NCBI RefSeq assembly: GCF_018687615.1
Contig: NZ_CP061299.1
Coordinates: 1,101,433-1,165,432, forward strand
Length of the DNA stretch: 64,000 nt
Reading direction: 5' to 3'
Origin: Polynucleobacter sp. MWH-CaK5
GTDB lineage: Bacteria; Pseudomonadota; Gammaproteobacteria; Burkholderiales; Burkholderiaceae
In this document: one piece after another, positions 24,081 to 31,728 of the stretch
Layout of the letters: every line of letters starts with the position of its first letter
How positions within the stretch are numbered: the stretch's first letter is position 1
The notes under the pieces: model-generated
The model's input: the letters and a program-made list of their open reading frames with translations, nothing else
What the model was told of the DNA's origin: nothing
Databases searched by the model: none
Position numbers and translations under genes: made by a program

Positions 24081-24536
24081 ATGCAAGAAAAAATTCAAAA
24101 CTACTGGAAAGTATTGCCTGACTTTAGTTGGAGCAGTCTGCTTCTCAGAGTTCCACTGGCAGTTGTCTTCATTCAGCAGGGCTTAAACAAGCTACCATTT
24201 GACCCAACGGGTGGCGAAGCCTTTGGTTTACCAGGCTTGGTCTGGTGGGTTGTGATTTACGGTGAAATTGCCGCAGGCATTGGCCTTTTAGTGGGTGGCC
24301 TCACTTCAATTTTTGGTATCAGTCAAATCAAATTTATCGCAGAGCTTGGCGATCTAATCACCAGATTTTCCGGTATCACCATGTGCTGTATTACAACAGG
24401 TGTTATCTGGGTGGTCACAAAGCCAAGTAGCGTATGGGATGTAGTTTTAAATGACAACTTCCACCTCTTTTTATGGGCAGGTGGCTTGTACTTCGCCTTA
24501 CGTGGTAACTGGGCAGTTGCAGTAACAAAACGCTAA
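24081..24536 (+). CDS. DoxX family membrane protein
   Basis: A 151-aa four-helix inner-membrane protein of the DoxX family, recognised from RVPLAVVFIQQGLNKL at the N-terminus and WVVIYGEIAAGIGLLVGG in the second helix. Family members are linked to quinone or thiosulfate oxidation in archaea and to redox stress in bacteria; the role here is not known. The ribosome site AAGGGGA lies before the ATG. A terminator-like hairpin lies in the 3' end of the convergent gene. Confidence 0.85.
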   Translation: MQEKIQNYWKVLPDFSWSSLLLRVPLAVVFIQQGLNKLPFDPTGGEAFGLPGLVWWVVIYGEIAAGIGLLVGGLTSIFGISQIKFIAELGDLITRFSGITMCCITTGVIWVVTKPSSVWDVVLNDNFHLFLWAGGLYFALRGNWAVAVTKR

Positions 24537-24547
24537 TTTCAAAAGCC

Positions 24548-24871
24548 TCAGTCATGGATCAGGTCCTTCAAGACCTGGTCCATTTTTTTTGCCAACATGA
24601 TGTCTTTCTGAGTGATTCCACCAGAATCATGGGTGCTCAATGTGACATGCACGGTACTGTAAACATTTGACCAATCCGGATGATGATTCATCGCTTCAAT
24701 TGGCTCATAACAATTCTTCATGAATGCAAAAGCTTGTTCGAAATCTTTGAACATTAACTTTTTTTGAAGCGAAAGTTGATCAGCGCTGATGGCCCAACCA
24801 TCAAGTTCATGCATTGGAATATCTTTAATCGCCAGCAAAGCTGGCTTTGAATTAGTTGCTTGAGTAGGCAT
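24548..24871 (-). CDS. phhB: 4a-hydroxytetrahydrobiopterin dehydratase (PCD)
   Basis: A 107-aa pterin-4a-carbinolamine dehydratase. The signature EAMNHHPDWSNVYSTVHVTLSTHD (about 59-82, quoted in part: NHHPDWSNVY) contains the active-site histidines. The protein normally recycles biopterin cofactor for phenylalanine hydroxylase, or serves as a general pterin-cofactor recycler. No phhA is in the window. It overlaps the upstream DUF2878 gene by 20 nt and is the last gene of a four-gene minus-strand run. Confidence 0.92.
   Translation of the reverse strand: MPTQATNSKPALLAIKDIPMHELDGWAISADQLSLQKKLMFKDFEQAFAFMKNCYEPIEAMNHHPDWSNVYSTVHVTLSTHDSGGITQKDIMLAKKMDQVLKDLIHD
24559..24590 (+). terminator. 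Terminator-like hairpin for doxX inside the convergent PCD gene
   Basis: CAGGTC-CTTCAA-GACCTG followed by GTCCATTTTTTTT lies 22 nt after the doxX stop. It also encodes the C-terminal residues of the PCD protein on the other strand. Confidence 0.55.
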
Positions 24872-25376
24872 GGCGCGCTTTTAAAAGTGATGAAATATAA
24901 AACAAAGCTGGCGTAATAATTAACCAGAGAACTGATAAACAAATCATAGCTACATAAAAGTCAGTAAATACACCGGCCCCCATTCTGACGCCAGCCCAGT
25001 AGGCAAATGGTCCACTGATTGAACCCAATACTCCTGCAAGTAAATAGCGACCGCTCAACCAGCTCATGGATGATTGAAGCGTCAATACCAGAGCAATCCA
25101 AATTGGTGTCATCCACAATGGCGCCATCGAGGTCCAATAGGCCGTTGTAAAAGTAATTAAATTTTGAGTTATCAGCAGGCTATCAAGAACAACTCCGATG
25201 ATCACAGCAATCAAGCCGATCATATAGTCATGGCTGCGATGCTCTGAAGTGAGAATAGCCCAAGCAATGATGCCTATAGAAATCAAGATAGCAAGTAATT
25301 CAAACTGATGGGCTGCGCCAAAAATACACAGAAACCAAACCGCTTGGAATTGAATGAAGTTAATCAGTTTTTTCAT
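24852..25376 (-). CDS. DUF2878 family membrane protein
   Basis: A 174-aa integral membrane protein of the DUF2878 family. Six hydrophobic helices are visible. Conserved features include FIQFQAVWFLCIFGAA at the N-terminus, GVVLDSLL, and the central PLWMTPIWIALVLTL. The function is unknown. In several betaproteobacteria this family sits with DUF3833 and chalcone-isomerase-like genes, as here. AGGG lies before the ATG. It is in an operon with the PCD gene downstream (20-nt overlap) and DUF3833 upstream (35-nt gap). Confidence 0.85.
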   Translation of the reverse strand: MKKLINFIQFQAVWFLCIFGAAHQFELLAILISIGIIAWAILTSEHRSHDYMIGLIAVIIGVVLDSLLITQNLITFTTAYWTSMAPLWMTPIWIALVLTLQSSMSWLSGRYLLAGVLGSISGPFAYWAGVRMGAGVFTDFYVAMICLSVLWLIITPALFYISSLLKARHAYSSN

Positions 25377-25411
25377 AGAACCCTGATGATTTGAAAATGA
25401 ATGCTTGAGTC

Positions 25412-25957
25412 TTAGCGTTTATAAAAGGCCAAAGTGACTTCACCTAGATAAATTCCAAACTTGCTCATTTTGGCTTTGTTTAGCATGACCTTGTCATCCA
25501 TTTGATACATCCAGTCATTGAACTGAACGTTATAGACTTTGCCATCAACTGGCAATGCCAATGTGTATGACCAGTTCAAGGCATTACCAGCAACCTCGCC
25601 CAATGCTTCACCAACCACATCAGAGGCTGTTCCCTTGTAGCGATTGGGGGCTATTTCTGTGAGGGTCCACACACGACGCTGCGTGGTGCCATCAGAATAA
25701 GTGAAGGCTTCATCCAAAACGCCAACCTTCTGACCGTTCTGCACTGTCCACTTGGCATCAATAACGACCTTGAATCGCTTGACCACTTTATCGCTTCTGT
25801 CGGTGAAGATACCGTGAGCATCAATCGTGCCATTGAAGTAGGTGGACAAGTCCAAAGCTGGCTTCTCTTGAGCATACTCACTGACCTTCACACTCGAACA
25901 TCCAAACAAGGCAATACCCATTAAACAAACTCCTAAACGTTGCAAAGATTTAATCAT
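25412..25957 (-). CDS. DUF3833 family lipoprotein
   Basis: A 181-aa lipoprotein: signal peptide with lipobox LFGC (Cys20), then the DUF3833 pattern LSTYFNGTIDAHGIFTDRSD, WTLTEIAPNRYKGTASDVVG and the closing FGIYLGEVTLAFYK. It is predicted to be beta-rich and anchored in the envelope. The function is unknown. It overlaps the upstream chalcone-isomerase-like gene by 8 nt and is followed by DUF2878. Confidence 0.88.
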   Translation of the reverse strand: MIKSLQRLGVCLMGIALFGCSSVKVSEYAQEKPALDLSTYFNGTIDAHGIFTDRSDKVVKRFKVVIDAKWTVQNGQKVGVLDEAFTYSDGTTQRRVWTLTEIAPNRYKGTASDVVGEALGEVAGNALNWSYTLALPVDGKVYNVQFNDWMYQMDDKVMLNKAKMSKFGIYLGEVTLAFYKR

Positions 25958-26540
25958 GACAATAAGCCTCTAAATTAACCCTCGGACAAGATTGGCCCAA
26001 TAAGACTTTTCTTAATTGGGGTGCGCTGGTTTTAGGGTGCAACCAGATACCAAAAAATGCTTGAGAGAAAGATTCTCCAGCAATTTCACTGACAAACTGT
26101 CCGTTATAAAAAAACTGCGTACTGCCTTCCGGCTTTCTAATCGCGGTGATTGAGTCACCCACTTTGACTGTTTTGAATGCCTTGGCCAATGGATCAGCCC
26201 ACTCAGCCCTTTGGGTTTCACTGACACCCAAATTCTTGAGCTCATCCAAAGTCTGTTTGACTAGAGCATTCGCTTCAAATTTGCGCAGGTACTGAATATC
26301 CAGAGCAATACCGCCTTTAGGCTCTTTACTGACAAATAACTTGGCATCATAAAGAGTAAAGCCCCAATAGGTCATTCGACCCTGACCCAAACCTTCCGTT
26401 TGAGTCATATTCTTAGCCACCAAGGATTGATTGTGATTATTTGATGCAATCGAGACGTTTGAACAAAGTAATATCAATCCCAGAAAGAATGCACTGACTG
26501 GTAGGCTAATTCGACGGTATTTACTCAAATAACTGGTCAT
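25950..26540 (-). CDS. Chalcone isomerase-like exported protein
   Basis: A 196-aa exported protein with an N-terminal hydrophobic signal (about 14-33) and the chalcone-isomerase-like fold, recognised from GLGQGRMTYWGFTLYDAKLFV and the segment ALDIQYLRKFEA. The bacterial family lacks proven isomerase activity; ligand (fatty acid or isoprenoid) binding is a common suggestion. It is the first gene of the run CHI-like, DUF3833, DUF2878, PCD. The promoter must lie in 26541-26731, facing away from fur. Confidence 0.85.
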   Translation of the reverse strand: MTSYLSKYRRISLPVSAFFLGLILLCSNVSIASNNHNQSLVAKNMTQTEGLGQGRMTYWGFTLYDAKLFVSKEPKGGIALDIQYLRKFEANALVKQTLDELKNLGVSETQRAEWADPLAKAFKTVKVGDSITAIRKPEGSTQFFYNGQFVSEIAGESFSQAFFGIWLHPKTSAPQLRKVLLGQSCPRVNLEAYCHD

Positions 26541-26731
26541 CTCTGTAGCTTACTCTTTAATCAGAATTTTTTCTTATGTACCCCAGACCTCCCAAGAACT
26601 ATGGGGGTATTGAAGACCCTGATCATTTCGTAATATTTGGTAAAAATTGCCTAAAGAAAGCTTCTTTGAGGTATACAACTAATATGTCGAACTATCTGTA
26701 AAATAAGCCATCTACAAATGGATTGCGGTCT

Positions 26732-27169
26732 ATGAAAAAAACAAGCCCTACCGAAGAACTGCGCGAAACTGGACTTAAAGTCACAGCACCAAGATTAAAG
26801 ATCTTGGAGTTTTTCAATAAAAATCCTAATCGCCACTTCAGTGCTGATGACATCTACCTTGAAGTCATCAAAGAAAAATTAGATATTGGTATTGCCACAA
26901 TTTATCGTGTATTGATGCAATTTGAAGGCGCTGGCATTCTAAGAAAAAACAACTTTGAATCTGCCAAAGGCGAAGGCAAAGCCATCTTTGAATTAAATGA
27001 AGGCACTCATCACGATCACATTGTTTGCGTTAAATGCGGCAAGATCGAAGAGTTCTTTGATGCCACTATTGAAAAACGCCAAAAAGAGATCGCTGAAAAA
27101 CTAGGCTTTACTTTGGTTGATCACTCTCTGTCCTTGTACGGCTCTTGCAAAGCCTGTAAAAAGAAGTAA
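26732..27169 (+). CDS. fur: Ferric uptake regulator Fur
   Basis: A 145-aa Fur protein. The winged-helix domain is at 1-85, with the recognition region GIATIYRVLMQFEGAG. The metal-binding dimerisation domain has HHDHIVCVKCGKIEEF (about 93-108), a second CKAC pair near the C-terminus (structural zinc), and DATIEKRQKEIAEKLGF between. The start is ATG at 26732, since the upstream in-frame TTG has no support. It converges directly with tonB of the heme operon (stops abut), placing the iron regulator next to genes it probably represses. Confidence 0.96.
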   Translation: MKKTSPTEELRETGLKVTAPRLKILEFFNKNPNRHFSADDIYLEVIKEKLDIGIATIYRVLMQFEGAGILRKNNFESAKGEGKAIFELNEGTHHDHIVCVKCGKIEEFFDATIEKRQKEIAEKLGFTLVDHSLSLYGSCKACKKK

Positions 27170-27802
27170 TCAACTATTCAGCTTGCTTCGGTCTTTTCGC
27201 AAAATAAACTGCACTGGCAAGAGATAGCAAGCATTGATATCTCTGTCATGGTTTTTAGCAGGGATAAATTTCCATTTCTTGACAGTCTCAAGCGCAATAT
27301 CATCTAAGCGCTGATAACCTGATGTTTTCTCTAGTTTTAACTTTTCTACCAAGCCAGTCAAACTGACGCAGACATTCAGAACAACTTTGCCCTCCTCATT
27401 TAGCCTCCTGCTCATCAAAGGATAAGGTGGCTTTGGGTTATCCAAGCCTTTGGCAAACGGATTGGGCATCGTGACTGGGGCCGAACCAGCTTGATCATTC
27501 TCTTCCTGTTTATTCTGTACACCATCATCCGACCTTTTTTCTTCAAGATGATCGTCATTCATTTGAGAATGTGCTGTTGTTGATATCGGGCTTGATACTT
27601 TTGTTAATGTTTTGATTGATGTGTCAGTAGAGGAATGATCAATGAGTGACGCCATCATCATGATCTGCGCCCCACGCTCACTGCGAGCATTAAAAGAAAA
27701 TAATCCAAACAAGATGATTGCCACATGAACCGCCGTGACCAGAAAAGCAACCAGTTGATAAGGTTTATAAACTTCACAGGCCTTATTGAAAATGAGAGAC
27801 AT
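27170..27802 (-). CDS. tonB: TonB-like energy transducer of the heme locus
   Basis: A 210-aa TonB family protein with one N-terminal membrane helix (about 16-37: QLVAFLVTAVHVAIILFGLF), a long polar linker, and the C-terminal TonB domain (about 125-205). The domain contains YPLMSRRLNEEGKVVLNV and YQRLDDIALETVKKWKF. It would carry proton-motive energy to the outer-membrane heme receptor. The start is ATG at 27802; upstream residues overlap hmuV and lack support. No exbB/exbD is present in this window, so those must be encoded elsewhere. It is the last gene of the hmuS-T-U-V-tonB run. Confidence 0.9.
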   Translation of the reverse strand: MSLIFNKACEVYKPYQLVAFLVTAVHVAIILFGLFSFNARSERGAQIMMMASLIDHSSTDTSIKTLTKVSSPISTTAHSQMNDDHLEEKRSDDGVQNKQEENDQAGSAPVTMPNPFAKGLDNPKPPYPLMSRRLNEEGKVVLNVCVSLTGLVEKLKLEKTSGYQRLDDIALETVKKWKFIPAKNHDRDINACYLLPVQFILRKDRSKLNS

Positions 27803-27810
27803 GATTCTGA

Positions 27811-28584
27811 TCAACCTGTGTAAGTACAGTCTTGACCACATGGAATCAGCAGGCCTTTTCTGCCTGGGCGCTCAATACACTCTAGTCTCATCTCATACAG
27901 ATCTTCTAATTGATGTTTTGGTATGGGATGAGACGGCAGGTCTGCCATGATCTGACCATCCTTGATCAAGAGTAAGCGATCAAAATGCTGAATGGCTTGC
28001 TGAATATCATGCAAGACAGCCACAAGAGCATGCGATCTATCTTGGCAAAAGCTCAGGGTAGATGAGAGTAGTTCAATCTGCAAACCTGGATCTAAAGCAG
28101 CCAAGGGTTCATCAATTAGCAGGATGCCATTTTGCTGATCCCACAATTGAGCAAATATCCTGGCCAAATGAACCCTGGCTTTTTCTCCACCGGAAAGTGT
28201 TTGATATGAGCGTTGCAAAAGGTGTTGAGCTCGAGCAGCTTTTGCTGACTCTTGAATGATCTCAATTAGTTGAGGGTCATGTTCTCTGGCCACCCTTCCC
28301 AATGAAATGATCATCTCACCGGATAAATTAAATGCTATCTCATGCTGTTGGGGTAAGAATGCCCTCTTACAAGCAAGCTCTTGCAAGCTCCAATGCTTCA
28401 GTGATTTTGATAAAAACTCTATTTGCCCTGTGTGATTGTGCAATCCAGTCATGATTTGCAACAAACTTGATTTGCCAGCACCACTTGGACCAAGGATGGC
28501 TATGCGCTCATTCTTTTTGATCTTGCATGAGAATGGTCCCAAGCTGCTGTTACGAGCCTTGATAGTGACCTCACTCAAAGACAT
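27811..28584 (-). CDS. hmuV: Heme ABC transporter ATPase HmuV
   Basis: A 257-aa ABC ATPase. Walker A is LGPSGAGKSS (about 34-43), the signature LSGGEKARV, Walker B ILLIDEPLAALD and switch His in VAVLHDIQQ. It energises import of heme through the HmuU permease. The start is set at ATG 28584 (MSLSEVTIKAR); a TTG at 28608, overlapping the hmuU stop, would add eight residues. It follows hmuU and precedes tonB (8 nt). Confidence 0.92.
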   Translation of the reverse strand: MSLSEVTIKARNSSLGPFSCKIKKNERIAILGPSGAGKSSLLQIMTGLHNHTGQIEFLSKSLKHWSLQELACKRAFLPQQHEIAFNLSGEMIISLGRVAREHDPQLIEIIQESAKAARAQHLLQRSYQTLSGGEKARVHLARIFAQLWDQQNGILLIDEPLAALDPGLQIELLSSTLSFCQDRSHALVAVLHDIQQAIQHFDRLLLIKDGQIMADLPSHPIPKHQLEDLYEMRLECIERPGRKGLLIPCGQDCTYTG

Positions 28585-28604
28585 GAGAAGTTGGTCTTGA
28601 GTAA

Positions 28605-29654
28605 TCAAATCAAGGCCTTACGATGCTTGGCTAAAAGGCTTAAGAAAAATGGTGCCCCTAACAATGCTGTGAATATCCCCACCGGTATCTCTGCAGGGGT
28701 GGCCACGGTTCTGGCCAAGGTATCAGCCAACAGCAAGAGCAAGCTACCTAGCAACATGGACAGTGGTAATAGTTGACGATGATCAGGGCCTACCATGGCT
28801 CTAGATATATGAGGGGCAATCAAACTGATGAAGCCAATCATCCCGCACCAAGCAACTGCACAAGCACTCAAGAAGGCCACCATCAAAATAATGCGTTGGC
28901 GCAGTTGCTTTAGATTGATTCCTATCTGACCTGCAACTGCCTCACCCAATGACAAAGCATTAATTTGAAGCGTCAATCTTTGTGAGCATAAAAATGCCAC
29001 CGCCAATACAAACATCATCAATGAAAGAACCATCCAATTAGCCCCTGCCAATGAGCCCATGGTCCAAAAAGATAAGTTTCTTAATTGCTCATCACTCGCC
29101 AGATAGGTGGACAAGCCAATGAAAGCTGCGACTAAGGCATTGATCGCAATACCAGTGAGCAATAATCCAATCACTGATCCAGGGGTTAACCACCTTGCAA
29201 GACGATCTAATGCAAAGCAAATACCAAGTGCGCCACAGAAAGCAGCGCCGGGCAATAACCACACACGAAGAACCTCAGGCATGACCCACGGTAAATGCCC
29301 AGAAAATACAATCGCCGCTGCAGCAGCTGCGGCTGCGCCACTGCTGACCCCCAGTAATCCAGGATCTGCCAATGGATTACGAAATAATCCTTGTGTCAAA
29401 GCTCCCGCCAATCCAAGGCTTGCGCCAATGACCATCGAAAACAAAATTCTTGGCAATCTCACTTGCCACAAGATGTAGTTTTGTACCGGCTCATCATTTC
29501 TGAATAAGTCATTCAAAAAATGTATGTCAACAGGACCAAGAACTGTTGCAACGAGACCCAAGGCGATGAGTACAAAGAAACCAATGCCGTAAATAAAAAT
29601 GATTGGATTGGCCATGGTTTTGGAATACCCGTGCAAGCTTGCAGTCTTATGCAT
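28605..29654 (-). CDS. hmuU: Heme ABC transporter permease HmuU
   Basis: A 349-aa FecCD/BtuC-type permease with about ten membrane helices. It shows LPRILFSMVIGASLGLAGALTQ (in part), NPLADPGLLGVSSGAAAAAA, and the ATPase-contact GMIGFISLIAPHISRAMVGPDHRQLLP (in part), all family hallmarks. The start is ATG 29654, with AGGA 7 nt upstream. It lies between hmuT and hmuV with short gaps. Confidence 0.93.
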   Translation of the reverse strand: MHKTASLHGYSKTMANPIIFIYGIGFFVLIALGLVATVLGPVDIHFLNDLFRNDEPVQNYILWQVRLPRILFSMVIGASLGLAGALTQGLFRNPLADPGLLGVSSGAAAAAAAAIVFSGHLPWVMPEVLRVWLLPGAAFCGALGICFALDRLARWLTPGSVIGLLLTGIAINALVAAFIGLSTYLASDEQLRNLSFWTMGSLAGANWMVLSLMMFVLAVAFLCSQRLTLQINALSLGEAVAGQIGINLKQLRQRIILMVAFLSACAVAWCGMIGFISLIAPHISRAMVGPDHRQLLPLSMLLGSLLLLLADTLARTVATPAEIPVGIFTALLGAPFFLSLLAKHRKALI

Positions 29655-29670
29655 CACTCAGTCCTGTTCA

Positions 29671-30579
29671 TCATTTAACCTTGTGGATTTCTTTGGCAAG
29701 TGAGTCAAGCATGCTGGGTAGGCGAGGCCCGAACCCCAAGAGATGATTGGCTTCACGAGAATAAATCTGCCGATGTCTAGCAGCAGGAGTTTGTATCAAT
29801 CCTGGTAAACGCAAGACTCCTCGCACACCACCTTGGGCCTGCAGACCTTGATCTGTCAATAAAAGAACATCTGCTTGACCAGCAATCACACTTTCAGGCG
29901 TTAGAGGCTTATAGCCTTTAAGATCTTTAAAAATATTTTCAAGATTCAGATAATTCATGATGGCATGAGCGCTCGTGCCATGACCCGCCACCATCACCTG
30001 CTGTGGACTGTGCGCCATGAGGAACATGGCTTTTAATTTATTACTGTGGCTCAGTTGTTTTTGATACAACTGCCATTCTTGATCGATGTCTTTGATCAGT
30101 TTCTCTGCCCTAGCCTCAGCACCCAATAAGAAACCAATGGCCCCGATACGATCAATCAAGCCTTCATAGCGATGATCTGCTTTTAATACCTTCACCTGAA
30201 CACCGGCATGAGTTATTTGACGCAAGACTTGAGGAGGACCCGCATCTTCAGTGACCAACAAGAGTTGTGGTCGCATGCTCAATACACCTTCTAAAGACAG
30301 AGTTCTTGCATACCCCACACTGGGCAATTTTTTAGTTACTGCTGGGTATGTGGATGTTGTATCAACAGCCATCAGATGTTCTTCAAGACCCAAGGCATAA
30401 ACGATCTCTGTTAAAGCTCCTCCTACACAGATCAGGCGCTTCAATACTGTGGTGTTGGGCTTGGCCCAACTGGGGATGACAAACAGCCAACTGCTCAGCG
30501 CAGTTCCTGCTGCTGCCCTAGCAGCAGGAGCAAAGATGCTTTGCAGCAATTGCCGACGTTTCAGAACTATTGGATGCAT
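29671..30579 (-). CDS. hmuT: Heme-binding periplasmic protein HmuT
   Basis: A 302-aa class III substrate-binding protein for heme. The N-terminus has an RR-containing signal (KRRQLLQSIFAPAARAAAGTA), then LKRLICVGGALTEIVYALGLEEHLMAVDTTSTYP, which is characteristic of HmuT/ShuT (quoted motif VGGALTEIVYALG). The central helix spans about 150-180. MVAGHGTSAHAIMNYL and FGPRLPSMLDSLAKE are further family marks. The start overlaps the hmuS stop by 13 nt. Mature protein delivers heme to HmuUV. Confidence 0.92.
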   Translation of the reverse strand: MHPIVLKRRQLLQSIFAPAARAAAGTALSSWLFVIPSWAKPNTTVLKRLICVGGALTEIVYALGLEEHLMAVDTTSTYPAVTKKLPSVGYARTLSLEGVLSMRPQLLLVTEDAGPPQVLRQITHAGVQVKVLKADHRYEGLIDRIGAIGFLLGAEARAEKLIKDIDQEWQLYQKQLSHSNKLKAMFLMAHSPQQVMVAGHGTSAHAIMNYLNLENIFKDLKGYKPLTPESVIAGQADVLLLTDQGLQAQGGVRGVLRLPGLIQTPAARHRQIYSREANHLLGFGPRLPSMLDSLAKEIHKVK

Positions 30580-31646
30580 AGCTCTTCCCTGGCTAAAAAG
30601 TCTTCAACAACACCGCGCCAAGTTTCTAATTCAGGGGAGCCAGGTTTCCTTTCACCAAAAAACATCACAATGGCCTCACCCTTAGAATCAAAAAGTTCTA
30701 GGGATGTGACGATCCCATCATTCGTGGGCTTTCTGACAACCCAAGAGTCATAAACATCATCCTCACGCAAATGGAGGTTGAAGTTCTGATCCAAGATATT
30801 GAGCCAAGGATCCATCATCACAACTTTTGATATGGGACCAGTGTGTATTTGGATGATCCCGCGATTTGCCACAAACACCATGATGGGGATGTGCCTGATC
30901 GCAACCTTCCTTAATAGTTCCCTCGTGAAATGAACAGGAACCCTTTGGGCATAGCCCTCAGGCGCAAAGCGCAGCGCCTGAATTCTACTGAGCTTATATT
31001 GTTTGATGAGATCAAAGAACTGATGCGTATCTGCCATCCCTAACCAATCCCGTTGAAACCCAAGCAAATCAATATCAACATCAATCAATGGAGCTTGTTT
31101 GATGCTAGGTGCTTGTATATCAATCTTGGCTTCTTGATCAGTCGATCGGTATTGTTCAATGATATTTTCAAAAGCAAAGAGATCGCTGTTTTCCCTGATG
31201 ATGATTTTGTGCAAGGCATTACCAAATTCATCAAAAAACTGAAAACTGCGACGACAGTCCAAATAGAAGTTCTCAATCACAGCAAAACCATGAGCCCATT
31301 CTTTGAAGAAAATCCTTAAATCAATTTCTTTACCCAAGAGCAATTCATTATTTTGACCTGTGGGATGTCCGTAATGCCCCACCTTCTCATGCACACATGA
31401 CTCATTCCTGGTCAATGCCATGACCTCACCCAAAGAATGAACCTCTGCAATGATGCAGGACCAATCAGGCTTTAAGCGGATCGTTCTGAAGTTCGTGTCT
31501 GTTTTGGCGTGATCAGGGCCTAAGTGGGCAGCCAGAAGCTCAGCTTCTGAGATGCCCAATGAATGGGCCAGATCTCTGTGCCTTACTTTATTGTTAAATC
31601 GTTGACTCTTGAATTGCCGCTGAATTTCTTGAATAGATAAAGTCAT
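30567..31646 (-). CDS. hmuS: Hemin-degrading factor HmuS
   Basis: A 359-aa cytoplasmic heme-handling protein (HemS/ChuS/HmuS family) built of two similar halves. It shows KVRHRDLAHSLGISEAELLAAH at the N-terminus, LGEVMALTRNESCVHEKVGHYG in the first half, and VFVANRGIIQIHTGPISKVV in the second. It binds and degrades or transfers imported heme. It lies 82 nt after hmuR on the same strand; the gap contains an element shared with the hmuR leader. It is the first of five overlapping or closely spaced genes through tonB. Confidence 0.93.
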   Translation of the reverse strand: MTLSIQEIQRQFKSQRFNNKVRHRDLAHSLGISEAELLAAHLGPDHAKTDTNFRTIRLKPDWSCIIAEVHSLGEVMALTRNESCVHEKVGHYGHPTGQNNELLLGKEIDLRIFFKEWAHGFAVIENFYLDCRRSFQFFDEFGNALHKIIIRENSDLFAFENIIEQYRSTDQEAKIDIQAPSIKQAPLIDVDIDLLGFQRDWLGMADTHQFFDLIKQYKLSRIQALRFAPEGYAQRVPVHFTRELLRKVAIRHIPIMVFVANRGIIQIHTGPISKVVMMDPWLNILDQNFNLHLREDDVYDSWVVRKPTNDGIVTSLELFDSKGEAIVMFFGERKPGSPELETWRGVVEDFLAREELCIQ

Positions 31647-31670
31647 ATATTTCCATGATTTGAATTACTG

Positions 31671-31714
31671 GCTGGCTAGATCTATTTTGAAAACCTTGGC
31701 TTGCTACTTTGAAT
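31671..31714 (-). repeat. Copy 2 of the hmu leader element, hmuR-hmuS gap
   Basis: On the minus strand ATTCAAAGTAGCAAGC, then 20 nt, then TAGCCAGC. The same two blocks in the same order (13-nt spacing) are in the hmuR leader at 34028-34064. Confidence 0.6.
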
Positions 31715-31728
31715 GCTTGTTTGTTTAT

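Noticed and set aside
29107..29478. Plus-strand 123-codon frame opposite hmuU with an alanine run
   Set aside because: It is antisense to a clear permease gene, and the alanine run mirrors the Ala-rich helix of HmuU; no ribosome site.
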